NCBI GenBank assembly: GCA_965153455.1 | Contig: OZ234499.1 | Location: 4,633,577-4,697,576 of the forward strand | Source of the DNA: Sphagnum compactum | Lineage: Eukaryota; Bryophyta; Sphagnopsida; Sphagnales | Direction: 5' to 3' | Length of the DNA: 64,000 nt | Shown here: in pieces, positions 34,930-48,800 of the stretch | Layout of the letters: each line of letters begins with the position of its first letter | Position numbering within the stretch: position 1 is the stretch's first letter | Position numbers and translations under genes: made by a program | The notes under the pieces: model-generated | What the model was told of the DNA's origin: nothing | The model's input: only the letters and a program-made list of their open reading frames with translations | Databases searched by the model: none

Positions 34930-36844
34930 AAATAAATATAAAATATTCTTTAAAAAATTATTTGTTGACTAAATAATGAACAAATGAATGAAACAAATCA
35001 ATATAAAATATAATTTTAAAATTTTACATTTTTGTTGGCCCATAATATCTACACTATTGTTACTGCTCCTATTGCCGCGCACCCTCCTTCTCTCGTTTCC
35101 CCGCTTTTGCGCTCTCTGCTCTTGTGCGCCTTCTTCTTCTTCTTCTTCTTCTCTCTCTCTTTTTTCCCCTTGTTCTCTTGTTTTGGGTGGTCTTTTTTTT
35201 GGGTCCAGATGTGGCCTACTTACTACAGTGGATTGTTGTATTGAAAAAATTCCATTACCGATTCAGATGCTTAAAATCTTTGCAAAAACTTTGCTTTTTT
35301 TGGTTGTTGTTGTTGTTGGAATTTTGATTTTGTGGGGTGGATCGGTAGGAGGGGAGAAATCTGCTGCACCTCCAACTAACTCCTAGTCCTCCTTCCTACC
35401 CATGTCGCACATGATTTTTCAGAGATCTGTGTTGTTGTTGTTCTTCTTCTTCTTTGGAGTCTTTGTTTTCCTTTTGGGTTTTTCTCAGAATTTGCACTAG
35501 TTTGTAGAGCATGGTATTGTTGGGTCTGTGAGAATAGGAATCAGGGCTTGAATTTTGGCGATTTCCAAACAGGTTGAATTTTGCGGAGTTAGATTTCTGG
35601 TGGGTGCCTGCCACCCACCCATCTTTCCTTTTGCAGACTAGAAGGGGATTCGGTCATGCACTCAGTCATGTGCTGCTGCAACAAGGGATGTGGAGAGTGA
35701 AGAAGAAGAAGAAGAAGAAGATAACAAGCAATTCATGCCATGCATCCCACAAAGATGTACCTTTTCAGGTAAGTCAAGGCTCTGAATAAGAGAAAAATTC
35801 TTGTACCCATCTCCCTCTCATGTCTCTAACTCTCATCATCTCATCTCCCCTGCATCCAGGCCATCTAGCCCTTGTGGTCAAGCTGCTTCCCAGCCACATC
35901 CTCGGAAGTGGTCCTTTAGGTGTCTAAATTCTGCAACATGTGTAGCAAGTTTCACCCACAAGACCTAATCCAGCAAAATTCAGAAACTTTTTTCAAGCAG
36001 AGGATCAGGACCATTCTTCACTCTTTAACCATTCAACCAGAGGATTGCGAATTTGGAACCTAGTGGCATCCCAGATTCCAAATTCCAATTCAGTTTGCAT
36101 TTGGATCAGTCTTTGATTCCATTCCAGCTGCGTAATATGCCCATCTCTTCTGGCAAGGAAGTAGCCATAGCCCCCAAGGCCACACAGAGACAGACAGAGA
36201 GACAGGGAGAAAGACTCAGTATTGTTTCTTAGTAGAAATGGCAGGATTCCTCTTCTTTTTCTGCCAAGGGGATGGGTATGAATTGTGGTGGATTTTCGGA
36301 CATGGTTTGCTGGAACCTCAGAATTGAAGAACTAGAAAATGTCATCCCATACAAGAATCCCATGAGGTGGAATTTCCGGCATTTTCGTCTTGTCATGTAG
36401 GGAGATTTGTTGGAAGATTTGAGCATGTGGAATGTGAATTTTTCTCTCACTCTATTAGATCCAAATGTCAATGCATACTAAAGTGGGATTGATGGGTAAA
36501 CCAGGCCTTTGTGCAGAATTATGAAGTAAGAATTACAGGTTCTGTAATTTAGTTGGAGCTGAGATTGAAGGACTTTGGGGGGGGAGATTTCCTGAAATGT
36601 TGTTTTCTGTGTACTGAGAAGTGAAATGAATTAGTTGATGTCTGTTACATGGTTCCAAATCTTCAGGTTTGTTCTTTGGGGAATTTGGACACTGGGTTTT
36701 TCTTTAGGGTCTTGGTCTATTCTAGTCTTCGGATCCGAAAATTGGGTGCAGAGTCCCGTTTGGTTGTAATTCTTTAATCCTCAGACAATGCTTTCCTTGT
36801 GAGGATGTGCAGTGGCAATTGTAGTGTAGTGTGAGTAAAATGCT
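34930..36844 (+). promoter_or_regulatory. BRWD upstream region, likely promoter and 5' leader
   Basis: Base composition changes sharply near 35070 from AT-rich repeats to pyrimidine-rich, less AT-rich DNA (TTCTTCTTCTTCTTC at about 35130), typical of a plant 5' leader. A strong donor CAG/GTAAGT lies at 35766-35773, so a 5'-UTR intron ending shortly before the start codon is likely (one possible acceptor is TGTGCAG at about 36806-36812). The open frames here have no recognisable domain. No TATA box was placed with confidence. Confidence 0.4.
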
Positions 36845-39800
36845 ATGGTGATGTGCAAAGCTGTTCCACCAATGGATCCGGCTGCACTGGCTGCAGTGCC
36901 ACTAATCCCACAGCAGCTGGACCAACTGGGCCCATTCAACATGCCCACAACAACATCCCTTTCTTTGCTTCAGAATAATGCCATGTCCTCCTCCTCAGGA
37001 CATGATGACATTCAGCCTGATGTATCCGAGATCTATTTTCTTGTGATGCACTTCCTTGCAAGTGGGCCTTGCTCTCGTGCATTTGGCCAGCTTTGGAATG
37101 AGCTTTTGCAGCACAAGCTTCTCCCTCGGCGCTTTCATGCTTGGGTGTCAAGAGATGGAAAGCAAAACAATGATGAGAATGACGATGGAGCATCATTTCC
37201 CCTCAGTTACAGAGATGTTGAAGCGAGGTACCTATGTGGTTTCTATGACCCAAAATGTGTGAAAGAAGTTGCTAACCCTAATACTGTGCTTGTTTGAGCT
37301 TTCTGCAATGTCTCTGGGATTTTTGTGGGATGGGGGTGTTGCTTGTAAATTACAATTCTGGAATGGACTTGTGCAGATACCCCAATATTGAGAAAACACA
37401 CTTGGTGAAACTTCTGCAGCAATTGCTGATACATGATCGAAGGTTGGTTGCCACTATGGAGCCCCCGCACTCAAGGATACCGACTGCTGCCGATGCTCCG
37501 ACACTACTGGGTTCTGGCGCTTTTTCTCTTCTTAATTGTGAGTAATCCTAGACTTGATTTTCATGGTTCTATCTTGGCATTCATTGCCAAAAAAAGTACC
37601 TCACTACTATCCTTTTTCATGCTTACAGCGGAAAGGAGCAAGGCCCCAAAAGAGGTTTCACTATGGACTCGCCAGATGCGGTGGCCTCATTGGCAGGCTG
37701 ATCAGGTCTGGTATATTCATTCTCCTTTTCCAGTTTTCTGAGCCTATGATAATTGTACAGAAATTGGGACACTTTCTGAGAGATAGCTCCATGAGATGAC
37801 CCGCTTTTGCTCCCTGCGTGACATTGCTGATTCACAAGAGCATTTTCTTGGGGTTTGGAAAGCTTAGGGTTTGGTTGCAATATGAATTGGACCAAAATTT
37901 GAGAAGGTGGTTTCTCCTATGCCTTTGTTTTGTCACAGGTGCACGGGCTGATGTTACGTGAGCTTGGTGGTGGTTTTGCACGGCACTCTCGGGCCCCGAC
38001 TTCTCAGACAGCCTGCTATGTTGTTCTGAAACCTGATATTCTGGTGGATAGAATCCAAATCGTAAAGAAGCTCAGGGGACACCGCAATGCCGTTTACTGT
38101 GGTATGCCACTTGCTCTGTTTTCAGTTGTTGATGAGTCCCCATGTCAACTCTGCTCTCAATTCTAGCTACTTTGCTTGATTCAGTTCATCTCTGAAGAGA
38201 AATCCTGTGTTGCAAGTCACATGCTGCTTAGATTGGTGTCAAACACAAGGAATCCAGTTTGATCTAGAACTGATGCTGCTGGCTTCCATTTCATTAATCT
38301 AAAATTCACAGACTCAGATGAAACAGCAAAGTGTGACATATTTTAGGGTTTTCAGATCTGTCATGCTGCTGCACGGACAAGTCTTGTAGGGTTCAATGAT
38401 CAACATGGATACTGGGTGGGATTGCACTAGTGACATATTTATTGTTGACTGCAGCTTTCATCATTCTTGTGATTTTGTGTGCTTACCCATTTTTTTGTGC
38501 AGCAATTTTTGATCGGACAGGACAATATGTCATAACTGGCTCTGATGATCGACTTGTGAAGATTTGGTCCTCAGAAACAGGGCTTTGTTTGCGGAGCTGT
38601 CGTGGCCATGAGGTAGTTCCACAACAACTCTCCAGTCACCTGAAAGTTCATATTTTGGGACCAAATCTCAGATAGTGTTGAAAAAAACAGCCAGTGTTGA
38701 AATTGCAGTTTTTTGTTGAAGACCCCAAGGTTACATTTGTGACATGGGTGTTGGGCATAAAAGTCTTTTTCCTTCTATAACTTACTGCTATAGGATGTGT
38801 CATAAGAGACCAAAGTATCACCCAAGGTTGTCTATAGTTTATGGTTGGTGTTGCCTGGTTGGTGGAGAGGCTGCTGATTATTCTTTGCTTTTGCTGCCAT
38901 CCAGGGAGATATTACTGACATGGCTGTGAGCAGTGGAAATACACTTGTTGCTTCTGCCTCAAATGACTGCTCAATTCGTATTGTAAGAATAAAAATTCCC
39001 AAACTTGGCTAGAAGAGATAACCTGTGAGTGGGGCACATGTTGAGGCTGATAGCATTTGTCTGCAGATGCGGAAACCACTCAAAAAGCATCCTAAATTTT
39101 TTTCACACCCTGAAATTAGGTCACTGTTGGCCAGAGAGTGTCCATCCTGAAATCTAGGTTTCAAATTTCCATCTTTGATGTAAGGCAAATTCTCCTGTCA
39201 TTTTGGAGAGAAGTGTGGTTTAGGTGTACAAACTGTTACTACCTCATGTCATAAGACATAGGGTCCTTGGTCAAAAGAGATTAGTGTTACAGGAGCTGTA
39301 GTGCTGCAATCAGTGAAAAAAAGCTTGTGACTTCAAACGCAAAATTCTCCTTTCCAAGTTTAGTGTTTAGGGTTTTGACTTCCGAGATCTATTTTGGGTA
39401 GAGACAATTGGAGGACAAACAATCAAGTGTGTGGCATATTGGGTTTGAAAGCACTTAATGTAAGGTGGTTGTCCTGTGGTGCAGTGGAGGTTACCGGATG
39501 GGGTACCAATCTCTGTGTTGAGGGGCCATACTTCTTCTGTTACAGCTATCACTTTCAGCCCACGACAGGGCTGTGAGCACCTCCTTCTGTCGTAAGTCTC
39601 TTCAGGTCCATGATTATTCCAAACTATATGGTTCTTAAAAGTCCGTTGATTGTCTTGTATTCTTTCAATGTGGTTCAAAGACTTGTTCTGCAGATCTTTC
39701 TCAAGTTGGTGGTGAAACAAGAAAGATTTTGTTATATAGGATTTTCTTTAGTTCTATGTACTCCTCAATATGTCCAGAAGATTTTTTTTTTGCCAATATG

Positions 39801-42800
39801 TTTTTTGATGCCTACCAAGTGCATTTTTTCAGTGCTGATTTGTACCAGATGTTATGGTGGTTTGGTAAATAATTTTTGTTGCAGAACATCAGATGATGGT
39901 ACATGCCGCATATGGGATGCCCTCAACTCGTCACGGAAGTCTCGGGTCTACATGCCTAGCCCTAAGGAGCCACCCACAAGTATGATGATCTTACTGTGAT
40001 CTGACAAGACCTTCCATTGGTTCTAGAATCTGTTCCGTTCTGTATGATGTTTGGGTATCAATGGGTATCATTTGGTTTGGTTTTGCATGTTAAGATGTGA
40101 AAGGGCCTGGTGTACCTCCACCTCCTGCACCCCCCATCATCAACCAAGTTATTTGCTGTGCTTTCAACGCCGATGGCAGCATTTTTGTCACAGGGAGCTC
40201 AGATAAAATAGCACGGGTATGATGTTTTCCGCATCTGAACTTCCTTCTGGTTATATATCTGGGATTCTTGCTGCATTGGGGGACTTCTGATCACTATCCT
40301 TGCCTTCTTATCTCATAGGGCATCTAGCATGTGTTGCTGGTGAAATCCAAAGATGTAGAGTCACAACTATTGTTGTGTCATGTTTGCAGTATGTTGTTTG
40401 TTTTCATCATTTTCTCAATTGATTTTGGTCTTTGATCTGTGATATATTCCTTCAGTTTTGTGTCTTTTTGTGGTCACTTACTACAGTTGTCAGATCTCCT
40501 TCCTTACCTCATCATGCCAGAGGAGTACCTGAATGTTGATAAACCTAAACCCTAAACCCATGGTGGCACAGGTGTGGGATGCATGCAAGTGGAATGATGA
40601 TGTAACAGGAAGGCCCAACCATGAATTGGACACTCTTAGAGGTCATGAACATGATGTCAACTACGTCCAGTTCAGGTGTGTGTTTGGATCTGCTCCACAC
40701 AGCTCCTTATCCCTCACTGTGTATAACCAGAACTAACCAAAACTGCAGTGCTGCAGAAAACAGTGCGAAAAGGAAATATTGCTAATGCTATATAATGGTA
40801 TAGTGTAGTAGGAGGTGAGGCTGTTTGTGTTCTAGTTTTACTGTTTGAGAATTAGTCCTCTAAGTTTCCTTGAAGCAGAAGAATGTGGAAATATGTCCAG
40901 AATTCATCAGTTGCTGGGATGGGGTACTTCTGCATTTGAAAGTGGGTGTGCAGCTCCAGCAAGGCCATTAGTATCGGATGTTGTGAAGAAAGATTACCCT
41001 TCACAGTTCAAGAACTCCTGGTTTGGTCATGCCAGCATAGTCACATGTTCACGGGATGGCAGTGCAATCATTTGGACCCCTCGTCCCCGCAAATATCATG
41101 TGAGTCATTATTGCTGAAATGTAGTCTTTTCTGTTCACACTTGTGTTCTTGATTCCATGCTGTCAATCCCTTTGTGTGTGAAGGTGTAAAGAGACATACA
41201 GTTTCTGAAGGCTGAAACTGACATGCCTATAGATTTGGTGCTAAGATTGTGGCTTTCGGTGATTTGTATTGTCAGGGAAAAGTGGGAAGGTGGGTGAAGG
41301 CATATCACTTGCGAGTTCCGCCACCACCCATGCCACCACCAGCACCACAAGGGAATGGGCCCCGTCAGCGGCTTCTGCCCACCCCCCGAGGTGTCAACAT
41401 GATTGTTTGGAGCTTGGATAATCGTTTTGTCCTTGCAGCAATCATGGGTAGATATCTTTTTCTTTTCTTTTTTTTGGGTTTTTTGGGACACAAATGGACA
41501 AAATCCATCTTTCCTTTTCTTTAACTCAGAAAGTGATGAGTGGCCCAGTTGCCAATACCCCTTGAGGAACATCAGTTGCCAATAGTGAAGTCTCAAGATC
41601 AGTGGGTACTTTTCTTCAAAGTGAAACAGCAAAACGATTTGACTTTCTACAATTTCTGTTGGTGAGCAGATCATAGAATATGTGTGTGGAATGCGGTTGA
41701 TGGCAGCTTGGTGCACTCTCTCACAGGCCACGACAAACAGGTTCTTCTTAGTTCTACTATAACCCTAAACCCTAAGCTCCACTGCTGTTTTTTTGTTCAT
41801 GGGTTCCAATGCAGACATGAAATTTTGACTGGTTTCTTGCTGTTCATGGGGATATACCTGTAACATCAGCAAACCATTCCTTGACATTGCAGACTTATGT
41901 CTTGGATGTTCATCCTTTTAATCCGAGGATTGCGATGAGTGCAGGCTACGATGGCCGTGTCATTATCTGGGATGTGAGTCCCTTTAAAGACCCCTCTCTC
42001 TGCTTTCCCCCACTTTCCTATGACCTTCTGTTCACCCAAACTGGCGATGTTTTCCTTTGGTAAATTGAGTAATGTGGCTGGAGCATATGTGTTTGGCTAG
42101 CTTCCATCAGTGAATAAGATTATGTTGTCCTAGCTTTGTGGGTTTTGATGTGAAAGAACTGGATTATTTTTTTTGTGGGTAGATTTGGGAGGGACATCCA
42201 ATCAAAGTTTATGAGACAGGAGAATACAATCTGGTTGATGGGCATTTCTCCCCGTAAGCATCGTTCTTCAGGAAATTTCAGTCTTTTCTTACTGCTCTCA
42301 AACTTTGATCTTCATGCTTCTTGGTTTTTTGACCTCTTGGTTTCCTTGAGTACCCCCTGGGTGTCACATACCAGACTGACAACAAATACAAATTAGGACT
42401 TTGCCCAATTCTTGCTGAAATTCATGTCTTTTTGTCATTAAGGTGACAAAATTAGGTTTTAAATCCTAAACCCTAAACCCAAGTTATAAGTTAGTTCCTG
42501 TGTTTTGGAGACAGTGATGGTTCATCATTGGTGGTGTCGGATGAAGTGGGCCAAATCTACGTCTTTGGGACAGGGCCTGAAATGTCACAAAAGGATGTCA
42601 AGTATGACCAGGTAGGTATAAGCGCCTTGAGTTCTAAAGTTACTTATTTGTTGTTGGATTATATTTTTCTTGTGTTTCTTGAGTACCTACAAGGGAAGGA
42701 TTTTCTTTTGCAGTGACAAGTCTATTTTGTCTTTTGTTGGCAGTTTTTTCTTGGAGATTTTCGCCCGCTGGTTCGGGACGCATTTGGTAATGTGCTTGAT

Positions 42801-45800
42801 GTGGTAATAATCAAGGAGCATCCTATAATGATTCCAACATCTCTTATAAGGGGATGTCAGTTGTTTGACAAAGTATGGTAGTTGAGCACTTGCAACATGT
42901 CTCTATTATTTCATGCACGGTGGATCCCAATGTCTCATTTCTTTTTTTTAGGGCTAAAAGTTACGACTGCCTTTGTGTTCCAGGAAACACAGCTGGCCCC
43001 ACATGTGCGCAACATTCAAGACCTTCTGTGCGATGCCAGTATGAGATTCAGTCCACCACAATCTACCTGGGTTCAACCTTTTACTTTTGAGAGGAAAAAG
43101 AAAACTGTTGTCTAAGTATCAATTTTGCAAATCATCAGACATGGGAGTTAGTAATGGGTGGGAGCATATAAATTCCATGCACAGTTAGACAATTAACACA
43201 CAAGCCTTGTTCGCAGGTTTGATACCTTACCCAGAGCCGTACCAGAGCACATATCAACAGCGGCGATTGGGCACTCTAGGGATCAATTGGACGCCACCTA
43301 GTGTGCACCTGGCCATAGGTGCAACAGATGATGCTGTGTATATCCGCCATGTGGATCCGCCTATTGCAGTGCTGCGTCCTCCAGAGCGACATGATCAGCA
43401 AGGGATTTTGACTGGAGTAGGGGGAAATCGATGGGTTGAACAACCATCAGAAGTGGGTGAAGCCATGGACTGGGAGCAGGAAGTTGTTGCTGGCGGAGGA
43501 TTAAGTGAGGATACGGGGTCCAATTATAGTGCGAGTGAGGAGAGTCAAAGTGATGAGGAAGAAGCAGGTCACAGTGGGGATAGCCTTGATGATGAAGGGT
43601 TGGGTAGCAGTGATGCTGAGGAGGGTGTGGAAGAGCAGGATGGCAAGACCAATTTGCGTCGCTCCTGCAGAAATAAGAGAAAACTAGAGGTGGGTCTTGT
43701 TTGGCAGCAGGACTAACTCAGTCTGAACCATAAACCCTTGTTTGGCAGCAGGGTCTTGATTGTTTTGCAGCACTAACTCAGTCTCAATTCTCAGACTGGA
43801 ATCCCAAGAGTTGTCACCTGAATGGATTTCTCAACTGGTCTAATGCTTGGCTTGCACCCAGTTTCAACTGTTCCTCATGCAAACGAACAGTACTGGAAGT
43901 TTTAGGGATTAGGGTTTATCCACAAGAGTAGTTCCACTGCTATTGTGGTTCAATCAACCCTGGCAGCTATCTGACTCACACAGAATGTGTGTTGTATTTT
44001 TGCTACAGGAATATATTCACACTGCTTCAGGGAGGAGGGTGCGGAGGCAGACACTTAAAGACAACAATGAAAGCTCCAACAGAGGACAGCGCCAGCAGCC
44101 ATCACGAGCACCAAGACCTGGGACATCAACAGCCTGTATTACTACTCACCAGGCATCCTCATCTCGGCCGAGGCGCCTAGCAGCACGTAATGCTTTAAAT
44201 CTCTTTTCCTCAATGAATTCAAATGAGGAAGCTGAGAATAATAACCCTGTGGTAGCTGCATCATCACCAGCAGCAGCCCATGAAGATGGACCTCAAGCTT
44301 TGGATCCTGAAAACAGATTGGGGATTTGTGTCACTACTGAGGAGCCAGCTCCTCCAGAACAAGAAGCAAATCCTGCTGAAGTCGTGCAGCATGATCTTGA
44401 ATGGGGTAGAGAGAAAAGGACGGTAGAAGAAGAAGAGGTCACCATAAGTAAACGTGAAATGGTGGAGAATGCTGGAGAGTGCCGACGTCCTCGGTCTCAT
44501 CGGCGATTAGTCCTGAAGTTGCGGAATGGAGGTCCACCCCGGGCAGCTGCAGATGGGTTTAGGTTGGAGGAGGCAGAGGTTCCTGAGGAACAAACTGCTG
44601 AAGCCACTTCTGTACCTCCCGAATTGGGATCTTTGCCTCTCAAGGAGGCCAATAGTCTTGTGGCACTTCAGCTTGCAAGTCAAAGGATAGTCCGGAAACT
44701 GGTTGTGAAGCCCCCTAGTAGACCCATGGACCCAGGAATTCAGAAAGACAAACTGGCTCTTCCAAGGGAGACATGGACTAACAATGGAAAGGCAATACTG
44801 TCTGATTCCGATGAAGGCTTCCCAACAGCTTATGTGGACGTGTCTCATGATGAGAAGCTGAAGCAGGAATGGAAAAAAGCGAAGGTGGGAAAATTCAGTA
44901 ATGGATATCCTAATGATGGACAAACGCACCATGGTAGTGGGAGTAACAGCTTGCAAGCTCTGCAAAATTGTGATGAAACTTGTTCAATGGTTCGAAAACT
45001 TGACAGGATGTGCAACTCTGATGGGGCCCAACATAAAAGAACTTGTACACTAGCAGTGGCTGCAAGCCCTCTGAAGCCTTGCGCACATAATGGGGATGTC
45101 TTGGTGAAGGAAAACGGACATGAGAATAATCTAGGTCACCAAGTCAACAAGGGACTGGATTTTATGGAAACACAAAACCACCCAGAAGATGGCAAAAGCA
45201 AGAGTGAAACATGTGTTGAAAATAAGGGCTTGGAAGCATCATATTTTGCAGACCTACCAACATGGAGCATGGGGAACAGACGCACCCTTGGCAGGCCACA
45301 ATATTCCAAATTTGTGGTTTGTGATGTAGAGGATGATCTTCTGCAGACTGCTACAGATGCAGAAGCTGGTATTGGTGAGAATCTAGAGGGTGAAACCCAA
45401 AGCCATCAACAAGAGGACGAACAAGATCACCTTCATGATGGACAGAACAAAAACATGGACACTGAGGACATGAACTTCAAAAAGGCAATTAGTGAATACA
45501 CAGTTGATGGAACTGCAGATACTGGGTGTCAAGCCAACAAGAATTCTCAAGACATGGATGTCCACGACAGAAATAATATTCTAGAAGAATCAGTAGTTCA
45601 TGTTGCTGCATCTACTGAGTTTTTGCAAGCCAAGGATTCTGATACAGAGCAGGAGGTTTCAGTGAAATCAGTGCTGCCAAACAGTGATGAGGAGCAGGTG
45701 GATGTTGAAGAGCATCATGAGTCATGTCTGGCTCCGCAAGAGAGGGCACCAACATTACACGTCACAAGAAGTCGGGTGATTGTGGACAAGCCTTCTTCAT

Positions 45801-48800
45801 CCAGAATTCGTCGTCGTCAGCCAACAAGGTTGATTGCAGAATGGGAAGCCATGGGAGATGAACAGAATCATGGTGATGACCAAGTAAGCTCCTTCCTCTA
45901 CACTCAACTTTGAACTCAGACCTTTTACCCTACAACTACTCTTTTGTTCAGACCAATATCCTTTTGTTCAGACACAACAACTGAGTCTTCCTGTCACTTC
46001 TGGAAATTTTACAGAAACTTAGGATGCAGAGTTTTGTACAGTTGTTTGCCCTAAGTTTTGTCACCCACTGTCAAGAGGTGATGAAGTCAGTCAATGGGGA
46101 GTTAGGGTTTAGGGTTTAGGGTTTCGTCATGCCATTTGTGATGAAGTTGATGATGGTCTCTGATTCTTCGTGAGTGACTCACTAGGATATAACTGCACTC
46201 ATTATTGTTGTGTTTTTTGGGTTTGGCTTGGCTGGAACTTATAGAACATCTGTCTGATTACCCTTGTTTCTGTCCATCATGTTCGTCATGAATGGGGTTT
46301 AGGGTAGGAGCTTTGTTTCTCTTCATATGTCGGTTTTGTATTTGTCTGTGACTGTCTTTTTTGGTTACTGAATTGGAGATGTGAGATTATCATCTTGTGG
46401 GTATTTCTTGTTTGTGTTTTACAAAAGATGATTTATGACTACTGCTCATGGGTTGTGTGCCTATCCTTGCAAATTAGGAGGAAGGTGACAAGGGAACCAG
46501 CCACAGTGATCTTTGTGATGACACATGTCCAAGTACTCAGGACTGGAGTGACTCGGGAGAGCAAGATACTGCTGACGAGAGTGCAGAAGTTAGTCAAGGG
46601 CGGCACCATACACAGAGACATCATCAGGCTCTAGGGAAGCTTGGGTCTTATACTGGACAAGCCTCAACTAGTGAGAGGCGACAGCAATTAAATAACCTTG
46701 AAACCTCACCAAGAACAAGAAGGGTCCGACGCATGCCATCTGCCCTTGATGAAAGCCACTGTGAGACTCGCTCAAGGGGGAATCATGAGCAACTAACTCA
46801 AGCCATTTCAGGAGCAGAGAGTACACCAGGGGCCTCATCAATGTGGGGGGAAGAGAAGGAGATTCTGATCAAGGATGGGAGTAAATCATGGCAGAATGGT
46901 TCTACTAGTGCTAGATGCTTACGCCCCCGTCAGCCTGCTAACAATATGGATGCCACTCTAAGTGGTAGTGATATTGAGCGACCCTCCTGGACTGAGCCAA
47001 GGTCCTCCCGAGTGGCTCCAAAAGAGGAAGGAAAGGAAAGTAGCTTTGAGTGCGATCATCGTCTTGAGTATTATGGCAATGAGAAAGCATGGCACTTGAC
47101 AGGCCATCAGAGGCAGAATGTTTCTCAGAGAGAGAAAGGAATGGCCTGTCGAGGCAATTTTGGAACTTGGGGACAGCGAGGGGGCCGGCGAAGCCGAAAA
47201 TTTGCCACCAGATCTCGTACATTGGATACTGTGGCATGGCTTTTGACAGAGGAGGTGGAACTGGGTACCCGATTCATCCCCCAATTTGGTGATGAGGTTG
47301 TGTATCTACGGCAGGTGAGAATGTCCTATTTGTCAGGGTTGACACCGGCTATTTGTGGTATGGCCATGACAGTAGGTTATATGGTTTAGGTTATAGGGTG
47401 CATGGCTAACGATTTAGGATCTCAAGTAATTCAGTGCAGGGATACTTAGTCAAGAATTCTGCATTCTAGAACGTTCTGGGAATTAAATTCAGTAGGAAAT
47501 TTTCTCACCTAAGCTACCTTTCCAATGAATTTTCAACAGGGACATCAGGAGTTTCTTCAAAAGGCAAAGTTGGATGAGAAGGGCCCCTGGAGAATCCTAA
47601 AGAAGCCAGTTGGTGCTGTTGAATTTTGTCGCATTATTAGCTTGGACTACGTGATTGAAAAGCCATTGCAAAAGACAAGCTGCAAACTTGAGCTTCAGTT
47701 CACCGACGTGAGTTCCGAAGTTTATGGCAAAAGCTTCAAGCTCACTTTGCCGGAACTTACCAATCACCCAGATTTTCTTGTCGAAAGGACCCGATATGAT
47801 ACCTCCATGAACAAAGGATGGAGGGCTCGGGATCACTGCCAAGTGTGGTGGGCATGTGAAGAAAATGGGAAAGCTGGAAGCTGGTGGGAGGGTCGAATCA
47901 AACTTCTCAAGCCCAAGTCACCCGAGTTTCCAGAGAGCCCGTGGGAAATGTACCATGTCATGTATAAAGGGTCATCAGCAGAGCCCACTGCTCACAGCCC
48001 TTGGGAGCTATTTGAGAAGAACTACAACCTCGAGGACTGGCAGTTGCCCAGCATTGATGAGCCACAGAAGGAGTCACTGAAAACTATATTTGACAAGCTT
48101 CAATACAATGCTGTACAGAAGGTTTTCAATTCTGGTCTCCACTTTTGTGATATCTTTTACATGGATTTGTGTTGAAATTGTTGCACAACTTCTTGTTCCT
48201 TCACTTGATTGCTGAAACCCAATAGCATTGTGTAAAGGGGGTTGGCTGGCTGGCTCAAGTAACAATTGTGGTTCCTTGCAGAATGAGTTTGGATTGGAAA
48301 AACTGCAGGAGGACATGTATAATATTGAGTATATAAACAGGTACCAGAATTGCAAACTGTCATCAAATGTGTTCTTACATCTGAAGTTTATATTGCTATA
48401 TATGTGTACTAAGGGTTGTTCCTTTCATGGTAAGAATTCATATAGTGTATATGCACAAGGCCCCCCTTGCAAGTTCTTGCAGGTGCAAATCCATGCTTAA
48501 TAGGCACCCTGCATCATAAGACCATCATTGGGTGGTGAACCCATTCTCCACATGGGTTGGAACCCTGTGTCTTCTGACTCTTTTTGAGGGAGGGGGTTGA
48601 GAAACTAAAGTTACCCCAGTTATGACTTATTAGAAGATTTCCACCTTCAGAAAGGGTTTAGGGTTTAGGAAGCTAAGTGTTTCAAATTCCTTTGTTGTGC
48701 AGGATTGCATTGCCTTTGTCATTTGATACAATAAGTGCTCGTGTGGAGAGGGATTACTATCACAGTGTTCAAGCCTTTGAACACGATGTAAAGTTAATGG

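Noticed and set aside
35032-35386. Plus frames of 67-132 codons upstream of BRWD
   Set aside because: Poly-Leu and poly-Phe from TTC and CTT runs in a probable 5' leader; no domain.
43943-44008. Start of the 656-codon open frame upstream of BRWD exon 20
   Set aside because: These codons are intron 19; the acceptor TGCTACAG at 44001-44008 marks the real exon start, and the phase with exon 19 agrees.
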